From the NCBI RefSeq assembly GCF_000715075.1, contig NC_134082.1, positions 187,477,948 to 187,541,947 of the forward strand: a stretch of 64,000 bases of DNA, read 5' to 3'. Below are positions 36,122 through 47,156 of the stretch, piece by piece (the stretch's first letter is position 1; the number at the start of each line of letters is the position of its first letter). The notes beneath the pieces are model-generated. The model was not told the origin of the DNA, did not search any database, and was given only the letters and a program-made list of their open reading frames with translations. The DNA is from Nicotiana tabacum. Its lineage: Eukaryota; Streptophyta; Magnoliopsida; Solanales; Solanaceae. The translations under genes were made by a program, and so were the position numbers.

Positions 36122-36580
36122 ATGGCGGCAGATAAGCTCACATATACTCATCCTTTGTTCATGAATCCCTCCAATACTCCTGGAGCTGTGCTGATTCCAG
36201 TCAAATTTACTGGATCTGAGAACTACGGCTTATGGAGCCGGTCAATGCGTATCGCTATGCAAGCGAAGAGGAAGCTAGGGTTTGTGTTGGGAACTTGTAA
36301 GAGGGAGTTCTATGAGACTGAATTGCATGAAAAATGGGACACATGCAATGCCACAAATCTCTCATGGATGATAAATACAGTGTCGGAAGATCTCCTTAGT
36401 GGAATCGTTTATGCATCAGATTCTCACACTGTGTGAAAGGATCTGAAGGAGCGCTTTGACAAAGTTAATCGCATGAGGATTTTTCAAGTTCACCGCCAAA
36501 TTGCTACTCTATCATAAGCTACTAGCTCAGTCTCTATTTATTTCACAAAGCTGAAAGAGCTTTGGGCTTAATATGATGCA
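36122..36580 (+). pseudogene. Ty1/copia gag N-terminus, truncated
   Basis: The ATG at 36122 opens a frame with features of the copia gag amino terminus: a short leader (HPLFMNPSNTPGAVLIPVKF), then the conserved TGSENYGLWSRSMRIAMQAK, LGFVLGTC and, later, LSWMINTVSEDLLSGIVYAS. An in-frame TGA occurs at about 36434, where Trp is usual (HTV-stop-KDLKERFDKVN), and more stops follow at about 36518 and 36568. Similarity ends near 36580, where an unrelated LTR-like sequence begins. The remaining gag, pol and 3' LTR are absent. Confidence 0.8.
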
Positions 36581-36584
36581 ATGG

Positions 36585-38541
36585 TTCGCAAATGCGATGC
36601 CTCCCCTCCTAGCCAGTAATTGCAAATGCGACGCGATCCTCGCAAATGCGAGGGGTTGTTCGCAATTCCCAACATAGCTGTGAACCCTGTTCGCAATTCC
36701 CATATCTGCGACCTGCAAATTTTATACTTAGCAGAAAATCTCCCATTTTTCACACTCTTTCAAAACCAAAACATCCTTGGGCGATTTTTTAAAGATAACT
36801 CTTCTTCTAAATCGATTGTAAGTCAATTTTAACTCGTTTTCTTCAATCATTAACATCTTTTAACATGATTTTCATGGGGGAAATTGGGTGTTTTGGGTAG
36901 AACCTAGGTTTTTCAAAAAATGGGGATTTGGACCTCGATTTGAGGTCTGATTTCAAAATAAATTATATATTCGGGTTCGTGGGGGAATGAGTAATCTAGT
37001 TTTGGTTCGAACCTCGGGTTTTGACCATGTGGGCCCGGGGGCAATTTTTGACCTTTTGGGAAAAACTTTAGAAAACTCATTTTCATGCAATAGGATTGAT
37101 TTATTTAGCATTTATTGATGTAATTAAGTAACTTGTGGCTAGATACGAGCGAATTGGTGGTGGAATCACGAGGTAAAGCGATAGTAGAGACTTGAATTTT
37201 GTCCGTGGCATCGAGGTAAGTATTTGGTTTAACCTTATCTTGAGGGATTAGGAGTTGTATCTCATTTGCTACGTGTTAATTGTGGAGTACAACGTATAGG
37301 CATGGTGACGAGTATCTATACGTTGGTGTCAAGCATGCCCGTGAGTCTTGTATTGTAGTTGTTATGACCTCGTTGTGGTTTATTGCGCTTTACATGTTAT
37401 TATCATTATTGTTCCCTTGCCAGGATGTTATTATCAATATTGTTCTCTTGTCGGGATGTTGTCTTGATATTATTGTTCCCTTGCCGGAATGTTGTTGAAA
37501 TATAATTGTTCCCTTACCGAAATTCTTTTGTGATTGTTGTTGATTTGTAAATGGGATCGGGTGACACGCCGCCACGGAAATTTATGAAATGGGAGCGGGT
37601 TGCGCGCCTGCAACGAGATATGTAAAATGGAAGCGGGTTGCACGCCTGCAATGAGATATGTGAAATAGGAGCGGGTTGCACGCCTGCAACGAGATATGTG
37701 AAATGGGATCGGGTTGCACGTCTGCAACGAGATATATGAAATGGGATGAGATATGTGAAATGGGATGAGATATGTGAAATGGGATCGGGTTGCACGCCTG
37801 CAACGAGATATATGAAATGGGATCAGGTTGCACGCCTGCAACGAGATTTATGAAATGGGATCGGGTTGCACGCCTGCAACGAAATGTGAAATGAAAGTGA
37901 ACTTTGCATTTGTTTACCCTATCGGTGTTAGTAATTGGATTTTGGTGTCTTTATATTCTCTTGATATTTTGTTGTTATCTGTTATTCCCCGAAGCATGTT
38001 TCCCATGCCCAATTTTAATTGTAATTATCTGCTTCTATTTTTGTTGTTTATAATATAACTGCACAGGTTTATTTGGTAGTCTGGTCCTAGCCCCGTTACT
38101 ACTTCGCCGAGGTTAGGCTAGACACTTACCAGCACATGGGGTCAGTTGTGCTAATACCACACTCTGTACTCTTTGGCGTCTGTGGGCCTTGGCGTCACCT
38201 TCCATCTATCCTTTTATCCCTGTTTCATTTCCTTAATTCAGAAACAGTGTATCGTTTATTTTTTTTCGAACTTTGTATGTAGTAAATCTTAGATCGTCTG
38301 TGGTACTGTGACATCAGTTCTAGGTAGTTAAGGCTTAAACGGTTGCATTAGATACATGTTCAGATATTTTATTGCTTTTCTTCCGCTTATTTTAAAATTT
38401 TCGTTGTTTACACATTATTGCTTTATAATCGTTAAAGGGTATAAAAGGGTAAAAAGGTTATTCGTTCAATAATTGGCTTGCCTAACTCACATTAGTAGGC
38501 GCCATCACGACTCCCGAGGGTGGAAAATCCGGATCGTGACA
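36585..38541 (+). repeat. Gypsy-type LTR fragment or solo LTR
   Basis: About 1.96 kb ending 'ccatcacgactcccgagggt'...'ggatcgtgaca', an end type shared with Tekay-like LTRs of Solanaceae (compare GGGTCGTGACA at 7434). No PBS follows, so it is solo or truncated. The left part has repeated 'gcaaatgcga' / 'ttcgcaattccc' motifs (36588-36710). The left end is uncertain and no TSD was found. It contains a 38-bp tandem array. Confidence 0.55.
37562..37886. repeat. 38-bp tandem repeat array
   Basis: About eight units with the core 'cgggttgcacgcctgcaacg' followed by 'agatatgtgaaatggga'. Two units near 37740-37780 are shortened to the 'agatatgtgaaatgggatg' half. Overlapping minus-strand ORFs across it (37470-37841 and neighbours) only translate the repeat. 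Confidence 0.9.
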
Positions 38542-38696
38542 GTGTAACTAAATCCCCTAAGGCAATAATAGATTGTATATAATTTGTAAGTAATCCTTGT
38601 TTAGGGCGAGTAATATACAAAATTAGGATAATTTTAGTAAATAAGTTTCAAATATTGTATAGGAAGGAAAAAATCCCTAAAGAAAAATGAAATAGG

Positions 38697-39622
38697 GGGC
38701 ATTTGCATCTATACCCAGTTTCTGGGTCACCTTTTAACCTATACCCGCTTTGCAAAAAAAATTGCAAGCGCATTTGCATCTATACCCAGTTTCTGGGTCA
38801 CCTTTTAGCCTATACCCGCTTTGCAAAAAAAAATTATAAGCGTACCCACTTTTCACGTAACTTCAGACATACGGGCCTTAAGTAGTAAAAATTTATGTTT
38901 GAAGTTTGAATTTCAAAATGTTTTGCCTGAAGAATAGCAAAACTTCAGATATTTTTGCCTGAAGTTTGGCCTGACTTGCAAAGGCAATCACCCAAACTTC
39001 AGTTCATAGTACAATGGAAAACTTCAGTTCAATAAAACTACAACATGTTTTGGCTGAAATTTTTATTTTGTAATTGCTGAACTTCAGCATTCCAGGAGCT
39101 GAAGTTTGTTTTGTAATTGTTGAACTTCAGCATTCTAAGAGCTGAAGTTTGTTTTGTAATTGCTGAACTTCAGCATTCTAGGGCTGAAGTTTGTTTTGTA
39201 CTTGTTGGACTTTAGGAGCTGAAGTTTTTGTTTATATTTGCTGAACTTCAGCACTCTTAGAGCTGAAGTTCTAAACAACAATGAATTTAATAGATCATGA
39301 TTAACAGCGGTTGATGCTGTTCATTTCAAAGATTAAAGAATAAAAGTTATTTTCAACATGAAAACAAGTTACTACAGATAAATTAGAACCAAAAACCAAT
39401 GTGCTTGTAAAGCTAAAATATCTAAGAGGTTAAATTATTGTGAATAAGACCAAACTGAACATAATGGGACAAACAGATGTATATGAATCATCAGGCAACG
39501 CATAACAATATCTCAAACTTCAGCATTCAGAAAACGAAGGAGGAGAAGGAGGCCTGAAGTTTTTTAAAAGTGAGTATAAGTTATAACTTTTTTTAAAAGT
39601 GAATATAGACGCAATTTTTACG
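38697..39622. mobile_element. Fold-back / MITE-like element with internal hairpin array
   Basis: Ends are loosely inverted: 'ttgcatctatacccag' at the left against 'ttgcgtctatattcac' read inward from the right, each continuing with a '(c/t)t(a)tacccactttt'-like stretch. A 72-bp segment at the left end is tandemly duplicated (about 38697-38768 and 38769-38841). The centre holds five hairpin units. No ORF. The superfamily is undetermined and no target duplication was established. Confidence 0.5.
39060..39275. repeat. Tandem array of five ~43-bp hairpin units
   Basis: Each unit pairs AACTTCAGC with GCTGAAGTT around a 7-9-base loop ('attctaaga' and variants) and is followed by 'tgttttgtaattg'. 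One unit (near 39205) has lost its left arm. Confidence 0.85.
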
Positions 39623-41814
39623 GGAAAAAGATGCATCTTGGCGGAACAAATTGTATGAAGCAGCCCGCACACATTTGACAGCCCAGCAGTAATCACCTAA
39701 AGCCCAGTCCTCTGACAACTAATATGGGCTTTAGCTGCCCAAATTTAGAAAGGAAAATTACAACGAAATGATCTTGATTTTTTAACTCTCGCTAGTCTCA
39801 TTAGGCAAATCTTTAAGGTTAAAATTCATAAGTGTTTCTCATGGAGAAAGCGAAGGGCAACACTTGTTAAACTTCAAGTTCTGTCCATAAATAAGCGAGG
39901 TTAAAAAATCAATAGTGAAAATCAGCCAAATTTGAGATTTCTTCTTGAGCCTTGCCCCATATATAACTAGTACAATCTTAATTCACTCACCAATACGATA
40001 TCTTAAAGGGAGTTAATGTTTCGTTCCACTTTCCTCAATTTTACAGAATTTTCACAAAACACAAAAGCTCAGGACATTTAAAAAAGTTAACTTGCAAAAG
40101 CAGATCAAATAGATACTTATCATTAAGATTTTCCTGTAATACCTTATAAGTTGTGACCACCTGATTAGGTAAATATACTTTACACACTCATTACATAGAA
40201 TTGAGATTCCCACCATATAATAGGCATGGAAATTCTTTATATTATCCGTCGGTTAATTTATTTTTTATCCGTATTAAATATAAGTCAAATCAAATAATTT
40301 ATCTTTTTTTGCATTACCCAATTTTTAACCCGTCCATATCCGACCTGGATCAACCCGACCCGTACCTTTGTCACCCTACTTATAAGTAAACGGTATAATT
40401 GACTCAAAAATGCATTTGTTCAATCTTCATGATAAATTTTGTCCAAAATACGTATACAAAGGAACTATAAATTAAAGTACCTAGCTAGATCACAATCTAA
40501 TTCCACTACACTGTGGGTCCAAGATGAAATAAATTAAAAGGAAACAGTCTTTTTCATGGAAGCCTCATCCAATACAAACTATTATTTTCTTTAATAAAAA
40601 GAAAAAAAAATGATTGCAACAAAGTCTTTATTCATTGAACTTCCTAAATAAGCTGTTACTACTACAATGATGCAGGAATCGAATCTTGTCTGCCATTCTT
40701 TGTAACTTATTTTAGTCAAATTTGTCTATTTTAGAAGGGAAAAAAAACATAATGTAGTAATAAAAAGACAACAACAAGTAGAAGTTCCAAGATATCAAAT
40801 CTGGTTTGTCTGCTATATTTTAATTGACATTCTAAAAAAATGTTTGATTAAAATACCTCTACCTTTTTTAGTTTGACAAGACATGTGTTTGGAAGCTTCT
40901 GGGCAGTGGAACTTTCTCTAGGTCATATTTGCCTCCTAGAAATTTATATACGAAAATAGAAAAAGATACTTTCTAGTTTTGCAAGTGAAGGATTATGAGT
41001 ATTTGACACATCGATGTGGAGAAACCTTAATTCAAATAAAAATAAAAATGTGAAACCAGCCAAGTCAAGATGTAGACCAGTTAAAACTGTTCTTGTACTA
41101 GTCAAGAAAATGTAAAATTTAAATTAGGGGCTAGGGGTCGAGTGTAACAATAAGGGAGGGGAGGGGATCTATTGAAAAAAGAGAGGGGACAGGTTATTAA
41201 TTGAGACATGTGACATTTTATTAGGGTAAAAAAGTTCTAAAAATTAGAAGTCCAAAAATTAAGTCTGTTAGTCAAAAAGGGTATAAGTTAGCCAAATTGC
41301 TCACGACATGGGTAGTTTTGATACCATTGAAGGATATAGTTGTACCAAATCGAATAGTCTAGGGACAGTTTTGACCATTTTCTGTAACTATTTTTAACAA
41401 GGAACAAAAGAACTTATATCAGTAGTTTCAAAAGCAACTAAGCAAGCGAATGTTACAAAGAACACATCATCGGAAAGGGAACAAACTAATGAAGAAATAA
41501 TAGATAAGTGGTTCCAAATCATTTAAATTTTAAGACAATTTCAAGTTGCACATATGAAGTGAGAAGTATATACAAGTTTCCTCGCAATTCATAATTTTAA
41601 AATCCTTTTAAAATTAACAATGAGAAGAAATATTTATCGGCAGAAAAAAGAAAAGGAAGAAGGACGGAAAGAAAGTAACAAAAGGAACCAGATTACAACA
41701 TTGATGAGTAAGTGTCACGATTTTGCAGAGCAAACGAACAAAAGAAAGACATCATACTCATGTCACTATTGAGTGACATAAACTAATGTCCCAAACATTA
41801 CCCAAAATAGGAAG
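39623..41814. other. Intergenic, no gene recognised
   Basis: AT-rich sequence. A short block at about 41055-41080 ('gtgaaaccagccaagtcaag') resembles segments at 47790 and 54195, which suggests local duplication. Short ORFs here show no domain. Confidence 0.4.
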
Positions 41815-41819
41815 AAGAT

Positions 41820-42428
41820 TGTTGGGAATAAACCCCTTGCCAAAATAATATTCACGGTAATAAAGCGGAATAATAATGTAGCACCGAGATACGGTAATTA
41901 ACAAGAATAAAAGAGTAACAATGACACCAAGATTTTTACGTGGAAAACCCTTCTGAATAAGGGAAAAAAAACCACGACCCCGAGAGGAACAACTGATATC
42001 ACTATAGTAAGGAATTTTACACTTTGTAGGTCGGAGATAAATACTCCAAAGACCACTACAACACTCAAAAGAAATAACCCTCTTTTGATATTCCCACCTC
42101 ACTACAATATCGCTCACTCTCTATTTTCCTCACAGACTATTTTCTTATACCTTGTCTGTGAAACCTCACTCTTTCTTTCTCTCTTTGTTGGTGTGAAGAA
42201 ATGAGAGTTGAAGCTCTCCTTTTATAGCCAAAGCTTCACCCTCTAAAGCCTACAATATTTGACAATTTACACACATTTTTCACAATTCAACAAAGTTGGC
42301 TACCAAACCAAAGAAATTCAACAAGGTTGGCTACCAACCAAACCAAGTCAACAAGGTTGGCTACCAAACCAAAGAAAACTCTTATTAGGCACATGCCTAA
42401 TACTTCTTCAATGAGATGGACATCATCA
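41820..42428 (-). repeat. Tnt1 3' LTR
   Basis: 609 bp; on the minus strand TGATGATGTCC...ATTCCCAACA. A TATA box (CTATAAAA, minus strand) lies at about 42220-42227, with R/U5 toward lower coordinates. Confidence 0.97.
42287..42378 (-). promoter_or_regulatory. Tnt1 U3 tandem repeats (BII-type boxes), 3' LTR copy
   Basis: Three tandem units of 30-31 bp at 42287, 42318 and 42348, each with 'tcaacaa(g/a)gttggctacc' followed by 'aaccaaag'-like sequence. They sit just upstream of the TATA box. Tandem BII boxes in this place act as stress and elicitor response elements in Tnt1 (family knowledge). Confidence 0.8.
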
Positions 42429-42440
42429 ATCTCCCCCTCC
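42429..42440 (-). other. Tnt1 polypurine tract
   Basis: Minus strand GGAGGGGGAGAT directly next to the 3' LTR. Confidence 0.93.
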
Positions 42441-42474
42441 AGTCTCATTCATCCAGAGGAGGTAGCACTGTCTT

Positions 42475-45400
42475 CTAGTTTGAATGCATGCCGACAAGTT
42501 CTTTGCATAGCTCGAACTTGTTCCTTGGTACCACCTTGGTCAGCATATCTGCGGGATTCTCACTTGTAGAAATCTTCAAGACTTTTAGAGATTCATCATC
42601 TACCATTTCTCGAATCCAATGATATCTCACATCAATGTGTTTGGTCCTTGCATGGTACATAGAGTTCTTGCTAAGGTCTATTGCACTTTGACTGTCACAA
42701 TAGACGACATACTCCTTCTGATGCAATCCAAGCTCTTGAAGGAATCGCTTGAGCCATATCATCTCCTTGCCAGTTTCTGTAGCAGCAATGTACTCTGCTT
42801 CAGTTGTTGAAAGTGCAACGCACTTTTGCAACTTAGACTGCCATGATATAGCTCCCCTTGAAAATGTAAACAAATATCCAGTACTGGATTTTCTGTTGTC
42901 AATGTCACCTGCCATATCAGCATCTGTATAGCCCTTCAAGATTGGATCAGATCCTCCAAAGCACAAACAATCTCTCGTGGTACCTCTCAGGTACCTGAGT
43001 ATCCACTTGACTGCTTCCCAATGTTCATTTCCAGGATTTTCAAGAAACCTGCTGACAACACCAACTGCGTGAGCAATATCAGGTCTAGTACATACCATTG
43101 CATACATCAAGCTTCCGACTGCTGAAGAATAAGGAACTTTAGCCATGTTCCCTTTCTCTTCCACTGTTGTAGGACACATCTTTTTACTCAACTTTAGATG
43201 ACCAGCAAGAGGTGTACTGACTGGCTTAGCATTCTTCATGTTGAAGCGTTCTAGTACACGTTCAATGTACTTCTCCTGAGATAGCCACAACTTTCTACTT
43301 GTTCTCTCTCGAACTATCTTCATCCCTAGAATTTGTTGTGCTGGGCCCAAGTCCTTCATATCAAATGACTTGGACAGATCTCCTTTCAACTTTGCTATCA
43401 ACCCCTTATCTTTTCCTACAATTAACATGTCATCCACATACAACAACAATATAATAAAGTTATTCTCAGAAAATCTTTTGAAGTATACACATGGATCAGA
43501 ATAGGTCTTTAGGTATGTTTGACTTTTCATGAATGAATCAAACTTCATGTACCACTGCCTTGGTGCTTGCTTCAATCCATAAAGACTCTTATTCAATTTG
43601 CACACCATGTGTTTCTTTCCAGCTACTTCAAATCCTTCTGGTTGCTCCATATAAATCTCCTCTTCCAAATCTCCATGAAGAAATGCAGTTTTCACATCCA
43701 ACTGCTCCACTTCAAGATCTAGGCTAGCTGCTAAGCTCAAAATTGTTCGAATAGAAGTCATTTTAACAACGGGGGAGAAAATTTCGTCAAAATCAATACC
43801 TTTCTTCTGTTCGAAGCCTTTAACCACCAATCGAGCTTTGTATCTGACCAGCTTGCCATCTCCATCTTTCTTGAGTTTAAAGACCCATTTGCATTTGAGT
43901 GGTCTTTTACCCTTTGGAAGTTCAACCAGCTTGTATGTGCCATTTTTCTGGAGAGATTCCATCTCTTCTTGCATAGCTTTCATCCACTGGTTCTTTTCTG
44001 GATGGGACAACACCTCCTTAAGACTTTCTGGCTCCCCCTCATCACTGATGAGGACATACTCTGTGGAAGGGTACCTGCGTGACTCTACCCTTGGCCTCTC
44101 TGATCTCCTCAGAGGTTGAGGTTGTTCTTCTCTCTGAGTGGGGTGCTCCACTTCCTCGACACCTTCATCAAGTTGCTCCCCCTGCTCAATAACCTCACCA
44201 GGTTGCTCCCCCTGCTCGGCAACCTCGCCGGTCGTACTTTCTGCACTTGTGGGATTGTTAGAAGTAGAAGGAATAGTAACAAAGTTAGGAATTATACCAT
44301 TCTTCGCCTTTTCTGACATATCAGCAGCAGTTCTAACTTCACTTTCTCGGAAGACTACATCTCTACTTCTGATGACCTTCTTCTTTACAGGATCCCACAG
44401 TCTGTACCCGAACTCTTCATCTCCATATCCGATAAATATGCAGGGAATAGATTTATCATCCAGCTTTGTTCTCTGCTCTTTTGGTACATGTGCAAAAGCT
44501 CTGCAACCGAACACCTTCAGATGCGAGTAGGACACCTCCTTGTTGGTCCAGACTCTCTCTGGGATTTCAAACGCCAACGGAACTGATGGACTCCTATTGA
44601 TCAGGTAACAGGCTGTCTGAACTGCTTCACCCCAGAATGACTTTGGCAGTTTAGCCATTCTGAGCATGCTTCTCACCTTCTCCACAATGGTGCGGTTCAT
44701 CCTCTCGGCTACGCCATTGTGCTGTGGGGTTCTAGGAACTGTCTTTTCATGTCTGATCCCATGACTTGAACAATACTCTTCAAATTCCCTTGAAGTGTAC
44801 TCACCTCCATTGTCACTTCGGAGACGCTTTAGCTTTCGACCCGTCTCCCTTTCTACTAGAGCATGAAACTTCTGGAAAACTTGAAACACCTGATCTTTGG
44901 TTTTCAAAATATAAACCCATAATTTTCGTGAAGCATCATCAATAAAAGTAACAAAATATTTGTTACCGCCCATTGATTCAATTTCCATTGGGCCGCAAAC
45001 ATCAGAATATACTAAATCAAGTATATTCAATTTTCTTTCAGACGATGTCTGAAATGAGACTCTATGCTGCTTACCAAATAAACAGTAGTCACAAGGTTTT
45101 ACAGTTGTACCTTTGGCATAAGAAATGAGTGATTTCTTGGCAAGAATCTGCAATCCCTTCTCGCTCATATGACCCATTCTTTTGTGCCATAAATCTACAG
45201 AAATCTCATCTTGTGCCGCGTTCAATTCACCTTGGCATATTTCTGCATTTGTCCTGTACAACGTGCCACGAACAACTCCCTTTGCAATCACCAATGATCC
45301 CTTAGTGAGTCTCCACTTTTGATTTGCAAAATAACTCTCGTATCCATCTCGGTCTAAAGCAATTCCCGAGATCAAGTTCATCCGCAAATCAGGTACATGC

Positions 45401-46461
45401 CGCACATCCTTTAGAACCAATGTGCATCCGACATTTGTCTTGATACAAATGTCACCAATCCCCGCAATCTTTGAGTAACTTGTGTTACCCATTTTCACTG
45501 TGCCGAAATCACCTGCTACATATCTGCAAAAAAGATCTCTTACCGGTGTGGCATGGTGAGATGCCGCTGTGTCAACCACCCATTCCGACTCTGAACCTGA
45601 CAGGTGCATGCATTCCTCTTCCTCATTTATAAAGAGGACAACATTATCATTATTTTGCACCATGGCGGCTGTGTTGTCGTCATTCTTCTGGCCACTGGTT
45701 TCACCTTTGCCCTTCCTTGGATTTGGGCAATCTCTTTTGAAGTGACCTGGTTGATTACAGTTGTAGCAATTTCTGACTCTTGATTTGGATCGGTTCTTTG
45801 ACTTCCCACGAGCTCCGGATCTACCATAGTTGTTCGAACTCCTTTGATAACTCCTGCCTCTACCTTCTGTGATGAGAGCCTGTCCTTGATTTTCAGGCTT
45901 CTTTCTCATCTTCTCATTGAGTAGAAGAGCCGATGTGACATCTTTCAACTCAATAGTAGTCTTACCATGCAGGATAGTTGTTGCCAAATTATCGTACGAA
46001 GATGGCAACGAGTTCAATAGCAAGATGACTTTATCTTCTTCCTCGATTTTCACTCCGAGGTTGGCAAGCTGTGTGATTAGTCCGTTAAACACATTTAAAT
46101 GTGACAAAAAATTCGTACCTTCACTCATGTGTAGGGCGTATAACTGCTTCTTCAGGTATAATTTATTTGTCAGCGTTTTGGACATGTATAGGCTTTCCAA
46201 CCTTGTCCAAATTCCTCGTGCAGTGTCTTCATCAATGATGTTATTTACCACATCATCTGATAAGTGCAACCTAATTGCACTAGCAGCTCTTTCATCCAAG
46301 TCAGCCCAATCCTCAGCTTTCGTGGTATCAGGCTTTTTGGAATCAACATCTAGAACCTTGTGTAATCCTTGTTGGATGAGCAGATCTCTCATCCTTCTTT
46401 GCCATGTTGAGAAACCGTTATCTCCGTTGAATTTTGCTACCTCGTACTTTACTCCGGACAT
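42475..46461 (-). CDS. Tnt1 gag-pol polyprotein, intact
   Basis: 1,328 residues with no stop or frameshift. It is self-processed into capsid, protease, integrase and RT-RNase H, which copy the element's RNA to cDNA in cytoplasmic particles and insert it in the genome. Visible landmarks: gag 1-230; CCHC knuckle C232-C245 (CYNCNQPGHFKRDC); protease VVDTAASHH with Asp297; integrase zinc module H426, H430, C457, C460; catalytic D487, D550 and E586 with the classic 35-residue spacing; an acidic Glu/Gln-rich linker about 745-785; RT with D922 (QLDVKTAFLHG) and YVDD at 1008-1011; RNase H with D1180, E1223 and D1256. All expected catalytic residues are present. The ATG lies about 68 bases inside the PBS. 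Nothing in the protein argues against activity, though expression was not assessed. Confidence 0.97.
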   Translation of the reverse strand: MSGVKYEVAKFNGDNGFSTWQRRMRDLLIQQGLHKVLDVDSKKPDTTKAEDWADLDERAASAIRLHLSDDVVNNIIDEDTARGIWTRLESLYMSKTLTNKLYLKKQLYALHMSEGTNFLSHLNVFNGLITQLANLGVKIEEEDKVILLLNSLPSSYDNLATTILHGKTTIELKDVTSALLLNEKMRKKPENQGQALITEGRGRSYQRSSNNYGRSGARGKSKNRSKSRVRNCYNCNQPGHFKRDCPNPRKGKGETSGQKNDDNTAAMVQNNDNVVLFINEEEECMHLSGSESEWVVDTAASHHATPVRDLFCRYVAGDFGTVKMGNTSYSKIAGIGDICIKTNVGCTLVLKDVRHVPDLRMNLISGIALDRDGYESYFANQKWRLTKGSLVIAKGVVRGTLYRTNAEICQGELNAAQDEISVDLWHKRMGHMSEKGLQILAKKSLISYAKGTTVKPCDYCLFGKQHRVSFQTSSERKLNILDLVYSDVCGPMEIESMGGNKYFVTFIDDASRKLWVYILKTKDQVFQVFQKFHALVERETGRKLKRLRSDNGGEYTSREFEEYCSSHGIRHEKTVPRTPQHNGVAERMNRTIVEKVRSMLRMAKLPKSFWGEAVQTACYLINRSPSVPLAFEIPERVWTNKEVSYSHLKVFGCRAFAHVPKEQRTKLDDKSIPCIFIGYGDEEFGYRLWDPVKKKVIRSRDVVFRESEVRTAADMSEKAKNGIIPNFVTIPSTSNNPTSAESTTGEVAEQGEQPGEVIEQGEQLDEGVEEVEHPTQREEQPQPLRRSERPRVESRRYPSTEYVLISDEGEPESLKEVLSHPEKNQWMKAMQEEMESLQKNGTYKLVELPKGKRPLKCKWVFKLKKDGDGKLVRYKARLVVKGFEQKKGIDFDEIFSPVVKMTSIRTILSLAASLDLEVEQLDVKTAFLHGDLEEEIYMEQPEGFEVAGKKHMVCKLNKSLYGLKQAPRQWYMKFDSFMKSQTYLKTYSDPCVYFKRFSENNFIILLLYVDDMLIVGKDKGLIAKLKGDLSKSFDMKDLGPAQQILGMKIVRERTSRKLWLSQEKYIERVLERFNMKNAKPVSTPLAGHLKLSKKMCPTTVEEKGNMAKVPYSSAVGSLMYAMVCTRPDIAHAVGVVSRFLENPGNEHWEAVKWILRYLRGTTRDCLCFGGSDPILKGYTDADMAGDIDNRKSSTGYLFTFSRGAISWQSKLQKCVALSTTEAEYIAATETGKEMIWLKRFLQELGLHQKEYVVYCDSQSAIDLSKNSMYHARTKHIDVRYHWIREMVDDESLKVLKISTSENPADMLTKVVPRNKFELCKELVGMHSN

Positions 46462-46528
46462 TTTTATTTTTCACCAAGTATAGTACTACCGACAGTGAAT
46501 AGTATTTCAGTGAACGAGCAGAACCTGT

Positions 46529-46540
46529 GCTCTGATACCA
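46529..46540 (-). other. Tnt1 primer binding site, initiator tRNA-Met
   Basis: Minus strand TGGTATCAGAGC, two bases after the 5' LTR. Confidence 0.95.
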
Positions 46541-46542
46541 GT

Positions 46543-47151
46543 TGTTGGGAATAAACCCCTTGCCAAAATAATATTCACGGTAATAAAGCGGAATAATAAT
46601 GTAGCACCGAGATACGGTAATTAACAAGAATAAAAGAGTAACAATGACACCAAGATTTTTACGTGGAAAACCCTTCTGAATAAGGGAAAAAAAACCACGA
46701 CCCCGAGAGGAGCAACTGATATCACTATAGTAAGGAATTTTACACTTTGTAGGTCGGAGATAAATACTCCAAAGACCACTACAACACTCAAAAGAAATAA
46801 CCCTCTTTTGATATTCCCACCTCACTACAATATCGCTCACTCTCTATTTTCCTCACAGACTATTTTCTTATACCTTGTCTGTGAAACCTCACTCTTTCTT
46901 TCTCTCTTTGTTGGTGTGAAGAAATGAGAGTTGAAGCTCTCCTTTTATAGCCAAAGCTTCACCCTCTAAAGCCTACAATATTTGACAATTTACACACATT
47001 TTTCACAATTCAACAAAGTTGGCTACCAAACCAAAGAAATTCAACAAGGTTGGCTACCAACCAAACCAAGTCAACAAGGTTGGCTACCAAACCAAAGAAA
47101 ACTCTTATTAGGCACATGCCTAATACTTCTTCAATGAGATGGACATCATCA
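46543..47151 (-). repeat. Tnt1 5' LTR (promoter copy)
   Basis: 609 bp, same as the 3' LTR except for one visible base. TATA box (minus) at about 46943-46950. Transcription runs toward lower coordinates into gag-pol. Confidence 0.97.
47010..47101 (-). promoter_or_regulatory. Tnt1 U3 tandem repeats (BII-type boxes), 5' LTR copy
   Basis: Three 30-31-bp units at 47010, 47041 and 47071, upstream of the TATA box that would drive this element. The set is complete, consistent with a stress-inducible promoter. Confidence 0.8.
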
Positions 47152-47156
47152 AAGAT

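Larger units (their letters stand above)
41820..47151 (-). mobile_element. Tnt1: Tnt1 retrotransposon, full length and apparently intact
   Basis: 5,332 bp, minus strand, with two 609-bp LTRs, an iMet PBS, one uninterrupted 1,328-codon polyprotein, a PPT and a perfect 5-bp target duplication AAGAT at 41815-41819 and 47152-47156. LTR length, total length (about 5.33 kb) and polyprotein length match what is known for tobacco Tnt1. I see only one base difference between the LTRs (A at about 41985 against G at about 46708). It therefore inserted very recently and may be able to move. In tobacco, Tnt1 is induced by tissue culture, wounding and microbial elicitors (family knowledge). Confidence 0.97.

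Noticed and set aside
37470..37841. Three overlapping minus-strand ORFs with His/Ile/Ser repeats
   Set aside because: They are translations of the 38-bp tandem array in successive frames.
37562..37886. CRISPR-like appearance of the direct repeats
   Set aside because: Units are contiguous with no unique spacers, and this is plant nuclear DNA.
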